Source: JADGRB01 sp036267635
GTDB taxonomy: Bacteria; Myxococcota_A; Polyangia; Fen-1088
Assembly (NCBI GenBank): GCA_036267635.1
Contig: DATAVR010000109.1
Span: 1 to 64,000 of the forward strand
Reading direction: 5' to 3'
DNA length: 64,000 bases
Each line of letters opens with the position of its first letter. Position 1 is the stretch's first letter. The position numbers and the translations under genes were made by a program. Shown piece after piece: positions 1-8,283 of the stretch. The notes under the pieces were generated by a model. That model did not search any database, was not told the DNA's origin, and saw only the letters and a program-made list of their open reading frames with translations.

Positions 1-986
1 GTGGCGGGGCCGGTGACCGAGCCGAGCTTCACCCGGCCGTCGACGACGGGGTCGAGGCCGGCCAGCGCGCGCAAGAGCTCCGTGCGCCCCGCGCCGACCA
101 GACCGGCGATCCCCAGCACCTCGCCGCGGTGGAGCGTGAAGCTGGCGTTGGCCGGCTTCGGCGCGCCGCGGAGATCGGTGACCTCCAGCAGCGCCTCGCC
201 GCGGACCCGCGCGCCGCGCGGGTAGAGCTGCTCGACGCGGCGACCGACCATCAGGTCGACGATCGCGGGGACCGTGGCTGACGCCATCGGCCCGCCGCCG
301 ATCGTCTGGCCGTCGCGCAGCACCGTGAAGCGATCGGCGAGGCGCTGCGCCTCCTCGATGAAGTGCGTGATGTAGACGATGGCGTGTCCCTGGGCGCGGA
401 GGCGGGCGATGAGGGCGAACAGCGCCTCGGCGTCGGCCTGCGCCAGGCTGCTGGTCGGCTCGTCGAGCACCAGCACGCGGCAGCCGACCGCCACCGCGCG
501 CGCGATCTCCACGATCTGCTGCGCGGCGATCGGCAGCGTGCCCACCACGGTCGACGTCGCAATGCCCGGGTGCTGCAGCTCCGCCAGCGCGCGCGCCGCG
601 CGGTCGCGCATGGCCGCCCGGTCGAGCAGGCCCCAGGGACCACCGTGGCGACCGTGCATGGGCTCGACGCCCAAGAGGATGTTCTCCGCCACCGTCAGGT
701 GCGGCGCCAGCGACAGCTCCTGGTAGATCATCGCCACGCCGGCGCGGCGCGCCGCCTGCGGATCGGCCGGCGCGTAGGCGGCGCCGTCGAGCTTCATCTC
801 GCCGCCGTCGGGCCGCTCCGCGCCCGAGAGAACCTTCATGAGCGTGCTCTTGCCGGCGCCGTTTTGGCCCAGCAGCGCGTGCACCTCGCCCGGCGCAACC
901 ACCAGATCGACGCCGGCCAGCGCCTGCGTGGCGCCGAAGCGCTTCTTTACACCGCGCATTTCCAGCCGCGGCGCGGCCGTCGTCAC
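1..986 (-). CDS. Sugar ABC transporter ATP-binding protein (3' part missing)
   Basis: ATPase of a ribose/galactose/fucose-type ABC importer (RbsA/MglA family), which powers sugar uptake at the inner membrane. About 328 N-terminal residues are visible of the roughly 500 usual for this two-domain family; the gene runs off the left edge. Seen: Walker A GQNGAGKST near residues 40-48, Q-loop region YQELSLAPHLTV, signature-like LPIAAQQIVEIARA, Walker B VLVLDEPTSSL, switch His in YITHFIEEA, then the start of the second domain with the degenerate GLVGAGRTEL loop typical of this family. The GTG start overlaps the stop of the binding-protein gene by four bases (GTGA), so the two are co-transcribed. The permease is not in the window and is expected to the left. 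The substrate cannot be read from the sequence; the nearby L-fucose genes make a deoxy- or hexose sugar likely. Confidence 0.93.
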   Translation of the reverse strand, partial: MTTAAPRLEMRGVKKRFGATQALAGVDLVVAPGEVHALLGQNGAGKSTLMKVLSGAERPDGGEMKLDGAAYAPADPQAARRAGVAMIYQELSLAPHLTVAENILLGVEPMHGRHGGPWGLLDRAAMRDRAARALAELQHPGIATSTVVGTLPIAAQQIVEIARAVAVGCRVLVLDEPTSSLAQADAEALFALIARLRAQGHAIVYITHFIEEAQRLADRFTVLRDGQTIGGGPMASATVPAIVDLMVGRRVEQLYPRGARVRGEALLEVTDLRGAPKPANASFTLHRGEVLGIAGLVGAGRTELLRALAGLDPVVDGRVKLGSVTGPA

Positions 987-1984
987 TCCTTCAGCCATTT
1001 CTTGAAGTCGGGGTTCAGCAGCGCCTGCGCCTCGGGCGTCCCCATCGTGGCGCGCGTGATCAGCGTGGCGCCGGTGTCGATGCGCTTGTCGACCGGCCGC
1101 CCCGCCAGGTGGTCGACCATCGCCTTGACGGCCAGGTAACCCATCTTGATCGGGTCCTGCACCACCGTGGCGTCCATGTGCCCCTTGGCCATCGCCTCGG
1201 TCATCTTGGGCGAGCTGTCGAACCCGACGAAGGCCACCTTGCCGGCCAGGCCGCCGTCTTCCAGCGCGCGCAACATGCCGAAGGCGGTCGACTCGTTGGG
1301 GCAGAAGATCCCCTGCACGCCGAGCCCGCCGTCGGGCCCCTTGTGCGCGGCCAGCAGGTTCTCGCTGGCGGCGAAGGCGCTCTCGGTGGTGACGCCGCCG
1401 TACTGGTTGGCGCTCGCCACCTCGATCTCCTTGTGCGCGGCGATGGCGTCGAGAAACCCCCGCTCGCGCTCCGCGGTGCTGGCCGACCCTTCGGCATAGC
1501 GGAGCATCATCACCTTCGCCTTGCCGGTGCCGCCGACCAGCGCCGCCAGGTGGTCGCCCGCCAGCCTGCCGCCTTTGTAGTTGTCGGTGGCGACGAAGCT
1601 CGTGAGGTCGTCGCTCTTGAGGCTGGAGTCCATGGCGACCACCGGGATGCCCGCCCGGACCGCGTCGGTCACCACCGGCCCGAGAGCGGTGTCATCGAGC
1701 GGCGCCAGCACGATCCCTTTCACGCGCATGTTGGTGAAGGTCTCGACCACCTTGATCTGGTCCTCGCGGTCGTCCTCGCGCAGCGGCCCTTTCCAGATGA
1801 CGTTCACCCCCAGCTCCTGCGCCGCCTTCTCGGCGCCGGCGTGCACCGACTTCCAGTACTCGTGCGTCGTCCCCTTGGGGATGACCGCGATGGCGTCGGT
1901 CGTCTTCTTCTTGCACCCGATCCCCGTGATCCCGGCCAGCACGCCGAGCGCCAGCGCGCCCATATAGATGAAGGAGCGTTTCAT
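983..1984 (-). CDS. Sugar ABC transporter substrate-binding lipoprotein
   Basis: Type-I periplasmic binding protein (RbsB-like, 333 aa) that captures sugar for the ATPase gene it overlaps. The ATG chosen gives MKRSFIYMGALALGVLAG, a signal peptide ending at GIGC, an imperfect lipobox; an open frame continues upstream but has no signal-like start. The fold is recognisable from IAVIPKGTTHEYWKSVHAGA near the N-terminus, VKGIVLAPLDDTALGPVV, GIPVVAMDSSL, GGRLAGDHLAAL and the closing AFVGFDSSP and MGYLAVKAMVDHL segments. It is first in a leftward operon and divergent from the DUF6786 gene at 2069. Family members bind ribose, galactose, xylose or fucose; which one applies here is not decided by the sequence. 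Confidence 0.93.
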   Translation of the reverse strand: MKRSFIYMGALALGVLAGITGIGCKKKTTDAIAVIPKGTTHEYWKSVHAGAEKAAQELGVNVIWKGPLREDDREDQIKVVETFTNMRVKGIVLAPLDDTALGPVVTDAVRAGIPVVAMDSSLKSDDLTSFVATDNYKGGRLAGDHLAALVGGTGKAKVMMLRYAEGSASTAERERGFLDAIAAHKEIEVASANQYGGVTTESAFAASENLLAAHKGPDGGLGVQGIFCPNESTAFGMLRALEDGGLAGKVAFVGFDSSPKMTEAMAKGHMDATVVQDPIKMGYLAVKAMVDHLAGRPVDKRIDTGATLITRATMGTPEAQALLNPDFKKWLKE

Positions 1985-2068
1985 CGCGCCGATAATAGGC
2001 CGGCCTTCGAATTTCTGGACATGCCGATTTTGATCGGGGCCCGCGAGCGGCGTGATAGATGACCGGCT

Positions 2069-3226
2069 GTGGGCTCGGCGAGCACCTTCGGTGACGACCT
2101 GGACTTTTTGCGGCGCCACACCGAGACGTTGGTGTTGTCGGATCCCCGCAGCACTGCGCGCGTCGCGCTCTGTCCCGCGCTGCAGGGGCGGGTGGCGACC
2201 AGCACCACGGACGGCGGCGCGGGACCGAGCTTCGGCTGGCTCAACCGTGAGCTGATCGGGTCGGGCAAGCTGGCCCCGCACATCAATGCGTACGGCGGCG
2301 AAGATCGCTTCTGGCTGGGGCCCGAGGGGGGACAATTCTCGCTCTTCTTCGCGCCGGGCGCGCCGCAGGAGCTGGCGCACTGGCAGACGCCGCCGCCGAT
2401 CGACGCCGAGCCGTTCACGCTGGCCGAAAGAGCGGACGACCGCGCGCTATTGCGCAAGGCGATGCGCCTGACCAACGCGTCAGGCACGGTGTTCGACCTG
2501 GAGGTCGAGCGCGAGGTGCGGCTCCACACGACCGAGCGGACCTGGAGCGAGGTGGGCGCCGCCCCGCGCGCCGGCGTTTCAGTCGTCAGCTTCGAGTCGC
2601 GCAACCGCATCACCAACCGCGGCGTCGCACCCTGGCGACGCGACACCGGGCTCATCTCGATCTGGATCGCCGGCACGTTCGCGCCGTCGCCCTCGACGAT
2701 CATCGTGCTGCCGTTCCGCGCCGGCCCCGAGGCCGAGCTGGGTCCCATCGTGAACGACCAGTACTTCGGCCGGGTGCCGTCCGATCGGTTGGCGGTCAAG
2801 GAGAGCGCCGTCTACTTCTGCGGCGACGGCCGACAGCGCGGGAAGATCGGCCTTCCGCCCGATCGCGCGCAGCCGATCCTCGGGAGCTACGACGCCGACG
2901 GCAAGGTGCTGACGCTGGTGACCTACACGCTGCCCGATGGTGCGCGCGACTACGTCAATTCACTCTGGGAGCACCAACGCGAGCCTTACCGCGGCGACGC
3001 GATCAACAGCTACAACGACGGCCCGCCCGCGCCGGGCGGTCAGGCCCTCGGCCCCTTCTACGAGCTGGAGTCGTCGTCGCCGGCGCTGGCGCTGGCCCCC
3101 GGCGAATCGGCCGAGCACCTCCACCGCACGCTGCACTTCGTCGGCGCGCCGGCGGATCTCGACGCGGTGGCGCGCGCGTCGCTCGGCGTCGGCCTCGCCG
3201 ACGTCACGGCAGCTTTCTCGCGCTGA
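2069..3226 (+). CDS. DUF6786 family protein, mutarotase-like
   Basis: A 385-aa protein that I match to DUF6786 from the conserved N-terminal block HINAYGGEDRFWLGPEGG and the downstream FFAPGAP; this family is related to the aldose 1-epimerase (galactose mutarotase-like) beta-sandwich superfamily. There is no signal peptide, so it should be cytoplasmic. Start is GTG, 84 bases from the divergent binding-protein start; no strong Shine-Dalgarno is visible. Sitting between a sugar importer and L-fucose catabolic genes, a role in anomer interconversion of the imported sugar is plausible, but this is inference from fold and position only; no activity is established for the family as far as I know. 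Confidence 0.8.
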   Translation: MGSASTFGDDLDFLRRHTETLVLSDPRSTARVALCPALQGRVATSTTDGGAGPSFGWLNRELIGSGKLAPHINAYGGEDRFWLGPEGGQFSLFFAPGAPQELAHWQTPPPIDAEPFTLAERADDRALLRKAMRLTNASGTVFDLEVEREVRLHTTERTWSEVGAAPRAGVSVVSFESRNRITNRGVAPWRRDTGLISIWIAGTFAPSPSTIIVLPFRAGPEAELGPIVNDQYFGRVPSDRLAVKESAVYFCGDGRQRGKIGLPPDRAQPILGSYDADGKVLTLVTYTLPDGARDYVNSLWEHQREPYRGDAINSYNDGPPAPGGQALGPFYELESSSPALALAPGESAEHLHRTLHFVGAPADLDAVARASLGVGLADVTAAFSR

Positions 3227-3236
3227 GCGCCCGGCG

Positions 3237-4226
3237 TCAGTCTGGTCGCCGCATGTGCACGATCCGCATATCGGTCTCCGTGCCGGCGATCGCCCAGTAA
3301 AGCCATCGGTCGTCAGCGACCAGCCCGGTAGGGCGCTGGGCGCGCGCGATCCGTCGCGGCTCGGAAACGCCGGCCGACAGCCAGTAGACGCCGTCCGCGG
3401 CCGCGTAGAAGACCGCCTCCCTATCGACGGCCAGGCTGTCGACGCCGCCGCCCACCAGCGTTGTCGGGGTGCCGAACGTCCCCTTTGAAACGAAGTGGAT
3501 CTCGCCCTGCACCAGCCAGTAGAGGCCGCGCGCGCCAATCGCGAGATCATGCGGCCCCGCGGGATCCGCGGCGGCGACGATTACGGCAGAGCCTGCCCGC
3601 CGCGGCGCCGCTTTGACCACCCCGCGGCGCGGCGGGCGCTCTTCCGAGCACCAGCCGTCGATCCAATAGAAATAATCGGCGTCCATCCGGAACTCCTGCG
3701 GCCGTTGGCCGTTGGCGGGGACCGGGCGCCCGGTGCAGGTGTGACCCGTGCGCTTGGCGAACGCCACGATGCGGCCTTGGTCGTGGCAGTCAGCGTCCGC
3801 ATGGAGCGCATCGACGCAGTCGCCGTCGGTCGCGGCGCCGGAGAGGTCGTCTCCTGTTCTCTGACCCCAGATCAGTTTTTCCGTGTTGTCGCGGACAGTG
3901 AGTTGGCGCATCTGCTCGTGATCAGAGAAGTAGATTCCTGAAGCGTCGGCGGCGAAGTTGCCTCGGGCGGGCCAATTGGCTTCGGGGGCCCAATTGTCTC
4001 GGACGGGCCACATGTCGCGGGATTGGATCGACGAGGGCCGCTCGAGATCGTCGTCGATGAAGCTCAACGACCCCTCCGCGTTATCGACCCAGTAGACGCG
4101 ACCGCGATAGGCCCCGACGAGGCGCGTGTATTCACCCGTCGTCGCCAGGATCTGCGGACGATGGCATCCCGCGAGCAACGCGCCCCCGAAGGTGCAGACG
4201 AAGGCGCAGATCAGCGGTGATCTCAC
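3237..4226 (-). CDS. Putative lipoprotein with YW-rich propeller-like repeats
   Basis: About 329 aa. The GTG chosen gives a short signal peptide ending in the lipobox GALLAGC (Cys21). The mature part repeats short units such as GRVYWVDN, DYFYWIDG, RGLYWLVQG, DGVYWLSAG and RWLYWAIAG, each followed by hydrophilic stretches; this pattern is common in myxobacterial secreted proteins of unknown function and suggests a beta-propeller. The start is uncertain: the frame is open to 4277. The 3' end faces the DUF6786 gene (10 bases apart) and its 5' end is divergent from the lactonase gene at 4310. I cannot assign a substrate or partner. Confidence 0.75.
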   Translation of the reverse strand: MRSPLICAFVCTFGGALLAGCHRPQILATTGEYTRLVGAYRGRVYWVDNAEGSLSFIDDDLERPSSIQSRDMWPVRDNWAPEANWPARGNFAADASGIYFSDHEQMRQLTVRDNTEKLIWGQRTGDDLSGAATDGDCVDALHADADCHDQGRIVAFAKRTGHTCTGRPVPANGQRPQEFRMDADYFYWIDGWCSEERPPRRGVVKAAPRRAGSAVIVAAADPAGPHDLAIGARGLYWLVQGEIHFVSKGTFGTPTTLVGGGVDSLAVDREAVFYAAADGVYWLSAGVSEPRRIARAQRPTGLVADDRWLYWAIAGTETDMRIVHMRRPD

Positions 4227-4309
4227 CGGCGGCGATCTTACTCCTCGATGCGGGCCGGGAGGGAGGCGTGTTATCAATCGAGCGATCGGCGCGCCACACC
4301 AATTCCGGC

Positions 4310-5182
4310 ATGACCAGCGAGAGCCTTACCTTTGTCGATGCGCACGTCCACCTCTGGGACGCGGCGCGCATGCCATATCCGTGGCTGTCCGAGGTACCGG
4401 CCATCGCCGGCCCGCACACGCCGGCCGAGCTCGCGACCGAGGGAGGCGCGCGGATGCCGACCGAGATCGTCTTCGTCGAGGCGGCGGTCGATCCCGCGCA
4501 CTCCTTGAACGAAGTGCGCTGGGTGGAGGCGCTCGCGACCAAGGAGAGACGCATCGCCGCCATCGTCGCGCAGGCGGCGGTCGATCGCGGCGCGGAGACC
4601 GAGGCGGCGCTGGTGTCGCTCGCCGGCCACGCGCGCGTGCGCGGCGTTCGCCACATCATTCAAGGACATCCCGAACCCGACTACTGCTTGCGTCCCGAGT
4701 TCGTCAGCGGCGTTCGTCTGGTGGGCGAGAAGGGATTGACGTTCGATCTCTGTGTGAAGCATCCGCAGCTGCCGGCGTGTTTTGCGCTCGTGCGCGCCTG
4801 CCCCGGAACGACGTTCGTCCTCGATCACGCCGGCAAGCCCGACATCCGCAACGGTTTGCTCGAGCCCTGGCGGGTGCACATCACCGAGCTGGCGGGTCTG
4901 CCCAACGTCGTCTGTAAGTTGTCGGGGTTGGTGACGGAGGCCGATCCCGCGACCTGGACGCCGGCCGTGCTCGCCCCCTATGTCGATCATTTGTTGACCT
5001 GCTTTGGCCCCGGGCGGCTACTTTTTGGCAGCGACTGGCCTGTGGTGAACCTCGCCGCCAACTACCGCCGATGGCTGGAGACGGCCCTCGCGCTCCTCGC
5101 GCCGCTGTCGCCGGAAGAGCGCGCCGCCGTGATGTCCGACAATGCGCGCCGGATCTATAGACTGAACATGGGGACGACATGA
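4310..5182 (+). CDS. Amidohydrolase, probable L-fuconolactonase
   Basis: A 290-aa COG3618-type amidohydrolase, the group that includes L-fuconolactonase, L-rhamnonolactonase and 2-pyrone-4,6-dicarboxylate lactonase. Seen: the N-terminal metal-binding HxH in FVDAHVHLWD, FVLDHAGKPDI in the middle, and the late Asp in LFGSDWPVV. Proposed reaction: hydrolysis of L-fucono-lactone to L-fuconate. The start MTSESLTF was chosen because the HxH strand follows directly, as is normal; the open frame further up covers the divergent lipoprotein start. Its TGA overlaps the ATG of the SDR gene (ATGA), and the next two genes overlap likewise. The fuconate assignment rests mainly on the very clear dehydratase two genes on. 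Confidence 0.9.
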   Translation: MTSESLTFVDAHVHLWDAARMPYPWLSEVPAIAGPHTPAELATEGGARMPTEIVFVEAAVDPAHSLNEVRWVEALATKERRIAAIVAQAAVDRGAETEAALVSLAGHARVRGVRHIIQGHPEPDYCLRPEFVSGVRLVGEKGLTFDLCVKHPQLPACFALVRACPGTTFVLDHAGKPDIRNGLLEPWRVHITELAGLPNVVCKLSGLVTEADPATWTPAVLAPYVDHLLTCFGPGRLLFGSDWPVVNLAANYRRWLETALALLAPLSPEERAAVMSDNARRIYRLNMGTT

Positions 5183-5943
5183 CCACACCGTTTCGACTCG
5201 ACGGAAAAACCGCGCTGGTAACCGGCGCTGGCTCCGGCATCGGCAAAGCGATCGCGGAGCTGTTTGCGGCGCAGGGGGCGTCGGTGGTCGTGGTGGATCG
5301 CGACAAGGAGGCCGGGCGGGCCACGGTCGACGCCCTCCGGGCCGCCTCGGGCCGCGCCGAGCTGGCGGTCGTCGACGTGTCGGACGAAGGCGCGCTGCTG
5401 GCGCTCGAGCGCCGCCTGCCGCCCGTCCACGTCGTGGTCGCCAACGCCGGCGTCGGCCACGTGGGCGATCTGTCGAACACTGCCGCCGCCGATCTCGACC
5501 GGCTGTACGCGGTGAACGTGCGCGGCGTCTTCAACTGCTGTAGAGCGTTCGCGCCTCCGATGCTCGCGCGCGGCGCGGGGAGCGTCATCAACATGGCCTC
5601 CATCGGCGGCATCGTGGCGGTGCGGCAGCGCCTCGCCTACACGACCACCAAGTTCGCCGTCGTGGGTCTGACCAAGTCGATGGCCCTCGACCATTCGCAC
5701 ACGGGCGTTCGGTTCAACTGCATCTGCCCTGGCCGCGTGGAGACGCCGTTCGCCATGCAACGGATCGCCGAGTCGCCCGATCCCGCGCAGGCCTATCGCG
5801 ACATGGCGGCGACGCAGCTCACGGGACGGATGGCCAAGCCGGAGGAGATCGCCGCCGCCGCGCTCTACCTCGCCGCCGACGAGTCGGCCATGGTGACGGG
5901 GAGCAGCCTCGTGATCGACGGCGGCTGGAGCGCGGGGAAATGA
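5179..5943 (+). CDS. SDR-family NAD(P)-dependent dehydrogenase of L-fucose pathway
   Basis: Classical short-chain dehydrogenase, 254 aa. Seen: nucleotide motif TGAGSGIG, NAGVG, and the catalytic set Ser141, Tyr154, Lys158 (YTTTK), then the C-terminal GSSLVIDGGWS typical of the family. In known oxidative L-fucose routes two dehydrogenase steps exist: L-fucose to L-fuconolactone, and 2-keto-3-deoxy-L-fuconate to its 4-keto form. Only one SDR is present here; its place between lactonase and dehydratase does not tell which step it does, though the FAH hydrolase downstream requires the second. Start and stop both overlap neighbours by four bases. Confidence 0.93.
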   Translation: MTTPFRLDGKTALVTGAGSGIGKAIAELFAAQGASVVVVDRDKEAGRATVDALRAASGRAELAVVDVSDEGALLALERRLPPVHVVVANAGVGHVGDLSNTAAADLDRLYAVNVRGVFNCCRAFAPPMLARGAGSVINMASIGGIVAVRQRLAYTTTKFAVVGLTKSMALDHSHTGVRFNCICPGRVETPFAMQRIAESPDPAQAYRDMAATQLTGRMAKPEEIAAAALYLAADESAMVTGSSLVIDGGWSAGK

Positions 5944-7271
5944 ACGACCGCCAGGGAGTGATCACCAGCCTCCGCGTTCTCGACGTGCGCTTCCCGACCT
6001 CGCTGAAGCTCGACGGGTCGGACGCCATGAACCCCGATCCCGACTACTCGGCCGCCTACGTGATCATCGGGACCGATCGCGGCGACGGGCTCGAAGGGCA
6101 CGGGCTCACCTTCACCATCGGCCGCGGGACGGACGTGGTGGTGGCGGCGGTCAACGCGATCCGGCCGTTGGTCGTGGGCCAGCCGCTGGCCGCCTTCACC
6201 GAGGCGCCGGGCGCCTTCGTCGCGAACCTCACCACCGGCGACAGCCAGCTGCGCTGGATCGGCCCCGAGAAGGGGGTCATGCAGCTCGCCAACGCGGCGG
6301 TGGTGAACGCGCTCTGGGACCTGTGGGCCAAGCTCGCCGGCCAGCCGCTCTGGAAGCTGCTGGCCGATATGACCCCCGCGCAGATCGTGGAGCTCGTCGA
6401 CTGGCGCTACCTGACCGACGCGCTCACCCCCGACGAGGCCCGCCGCTCGCTCGAGCGCCTGGCGCCGACGCGCGCCGCGCGCGAAGCCGCCCTGCGCGAG
6501 ACCGGCTACCCCGCCTACACGACCTCGGTCGGCTGGCTCGGCTATTCGGACGACAAGATCCGGCGCCTCTGTCGTGAGGCGCTCGCCGCCGGCTTCACGC
6601 GCTTCAAGATCAAGGTGGGCGCCAACCGCGCCGACGACCTCCGGCGCGCCGCGCTGGTGCGCCAGGAGATCGGTCTCGACGGCATCCTCATGATCGACGC
6701 CAACCAACGCTGGGACGTCGGGCCGGCCATCGAGTGGGTGACCGCGCTGGCGCCGTCGCGACCGCTCTGGATCGAGGAGCCGACCAGCCCCGACGACATC
6801 CTCGGTCACGCCGCGATCGCCCGCGCGCTCGAGCCGCTCGGCATCGGCGTGGCCACCGGCGAGATGGTCTCGAACCGCGTGGTCTGGAAGCAGCTCCTGG
6901 CCGCGCGCGCGGTGTCGTTCTGCCAGCTCGACTTCTGCCGCATGTCCGGGGTCAACGAGATGGTGGCCACCTTGCTGCTGGCGGCCCACTTCGGCGTCCC
7001 GGTTTGCCCGCACGCCGGCGGCGTCGGCCTCTGCGAGTACGTGCAGCACGCGTCGATCTTCGATTACGTCGCGGTCAGCGGCTCGCTGGACAAGCGGTCG
7101 ATCGAATATGTGGATCACCTGCACGAGCACTTCGCCGACCCTTGCGTGCTCCGCGGCGGGTGCTATCAGGTGCCGACGGTGGCAGGGGCCAGCATCACCA
7201 TGAAACGCAGCTCGCTGGAGGCGCACAGCTATCCCGGCGGGTCGATCTGGAAGGAGATCCTCTCGACATGA
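5940..7271 (+). CDS. L-fuconate dehydratase (enolase superfamily)
   Basis: A 443-aa member of the mandelate racemase/enolase superfamily, recognisable as L-fuconate dehydratase from the family-specific N-terminus (RFPTSLKLDGSDAMNPDPDY). It removes water from L-fuconate to give 2-keto-3-deoxy-L-fuconate. Active-site elements seen in order: KxK (Lys223, Lys225 in FKIKVG), metal ligands Asp253 (MIDANQRWD), Glu279 (WIEEP) and Glu308 (ATGEM), Asp in QLDFCRMSG, His358 (CPHAGGVG) and the later SIEYVDHL. All are intact and the length is normal, so this is the anchor for calling the operon an L-fucose pathway. It overlaps the genes on each side by four bases. Confidence 0.96.
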   Translation: MNDRQGVITSLRVLDVRFPTSLKLDGSDAMNPDPDYSAAYVIIGTDRGDGLEGHGLTFTIGRGTDVVVAAVNAIRPLVVGQPLAAFTEAPGAFVANLTTGDSQLRWIGPEKGVMQLANAAVVNALWDLWAKLAGQPLWKLLADMTPAQIVELVDWRYLTDALTPDEARRSLERLAPTRAAREAALRETGYPAYTTSVGWLGYSDDKIRRLCREALAAGFTRFKIKVGANRADDLRRAALVRQEIGLDGILMIDANQRWDVGPAIEWVTALAPSRPLWIEEPTSPDDILGHAAIARALEPLGIGVATGEMVSNRVVWKQLLAARAVSFCQLDFCRMSGVNEMVATLLLAAHFGVPVCPHAGGVGLCEYVQHASIFDYVAVSGSLDKRSIEYVDHLHEHFADPCVLRGGCYQVPTVAGASITMKRSSLEAHSYPGGSIWKEILST

Positions 7272-8068
7272 AGATCATTCGTTATCTCGACGGCGCCGGG
7301 CGCGCACACCACGGAACCGAGGAGGGCGGTCGCGTCCTTCAGATCGAAGGCGACATCTTCGGCGACCACACGGTCACCTCGAAGCCGGCCGACGTCCAGC
7401 GCCTGCTGGCGCCGATCGAGCCCAAGCAGTTCCTCGGCATCGGGCTCAACTACCGGCGCCACGCCGAGGAGACCAACGCCAAGATCCCCGAGTACCCGAT
7501 CCTGTTCATGAAGGGCGTCAACGCCGTCCAGGATCCGGGCCAGCCGATCGTGATTCCCGGCCACCTGCCGAGCGCCGAGGTCGACTACGAGTGCGAGCTG
7601 GCGGTGGTGATCGGACGCGCGTGCAAGAACGTGTCGCGGGCGCAGGCGCTCGATTACGTGCTCGGCTACACCTGCGCCAACGACGTCTCAGCCCGCGACT
7701 GGCAGATCCGCAACGGCAGCGGCCAGTGGTGCCGGGGCAAGACCTTCGACACCTTCGCGCCGCTCGGCCCTTGTCTCGTCACGCCCGACGAGCTCCCCAA
7801 TCCCAACGCGCTCAAGATTGCCACCATTCTCAACGGCCAGCGCGTTCAAGACTGGACCACCTCCGACATGATCTTCGACGTCCCGCGCCTCATCGAGTTC
7901 CTGAGCGGCAGCACCACGCTGGTGGCCGGCACCGTCATTCTGACCGGCACTCCGCACGGCGTCGGCATGGCCGCCAAGCCGCCCCGCTGGCTCAAGCCCG
8001 GCGACGTCGTCACCGTGGAGATCGAGGGGATCGGTCAGCTCACGAACCCGGTCGTCGCCGAGACGTAG
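7268..8068 (+). CDS. FAH-family hydrolase (2,4-diketo-3-deoxy-L-fuconate hydrolase candidate)
   Basis: A 266-aa fumarylacetoacetate hydrolase family enzyme. Seen: FLGIGLNYRRHAEE, the catalytic and metal block PSAEVDYECELAVVIG (the metal-binding E-x-E), and GYTCANDVSARDWQ, GKTFDTFAPLGP and the closing GTPHGVGMA. Following L-fuconate dehydratase and an SDR, the expected reaction is cleavage of 2,4-diketo-3-deoxy-L-fuconate to pyruvate and lactate. The ATG overlaps the dehydratase stop (ATGA). It is the last gene of the operon, and its 3' end runs about 29 bases into the convergent small membrane-protein gene. Confidence 0.93.
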   Translation: MKIIRYLDGAGRAHHGTEEGGRVLQIEGDIFGDHTVTSKPADVQRLLAPIEPKQFLGIGLNYRRHAEETNAKIPEYPILFMKGVNAVQDPGQPIVIPGHLPSAEVDYECELAVVIGRACKNVSRAQALDYVLGYTCANDVSARDWQIRNGSGQWCRGKTFDTFAPLGPCLVTPDELPNPNALKIATILNGQRVQDWTTSDMIFDVPRLIEFLSGSTTLVAGTVILTGTPHGVGMAAKPPRWLKPGDVVTVEIEGIGQLTNPVVAET

Positions 8069-8273
8069 CGTCGCCCGAGCGCCTGGCGCGAAGCGCTACG
8101 AGCAGCATCGTTGCGCCGAACGCCAGCAGCACCAGGCCCCAGTCGAGGTTGACGTTGATGCCGAGCGAGTGCTCCGCGTAGATCTGCGGATCGGACGTGA
8201 GGCCGAAGCCGGCCAGCAACAGGCCGAAGAGCGAGAACATCAGGCCGATGGGCAAACGTACGTCGAGGTCCAT
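8040..8273 (-). CDS. Small two-helix membrane protein
   Basis: A 77-aa protein with two hydrophobic stretches (PIGLMFSLFGLLLAGFGL and LDWGLVLLAFGATMLLVAL) separated by a short polar segment, and an Arg-rich tail. The ATG at 8273 is preceded by GGTGAG at good spacing; a GTG three codons earlier (8282) is an alternative start. It follows the sodium/solute symporter stop by only 10 bases, so it is very likely co-transcribed and could be an accessory to that carrier. That role is inference; the family is unknown to me. Confidence 0.7.
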   Translation of the reverse strand: MDLDVRLPIGLMFSLFGLLLAGFGLTSDPQIYAEHSLGINVNLDWGLVLLAFGATMLLVALRARRSGDATSRRRPGS

Positions 8274-8283
8274 TCGGCTCACC

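Noticed and set aside
2034..2058. TTGATC with TGATAG at 17 bases as a sigma-70 promoter
   Set aside because: The -10 match is poor and it would leave almost no leader before the GTG at 2069.
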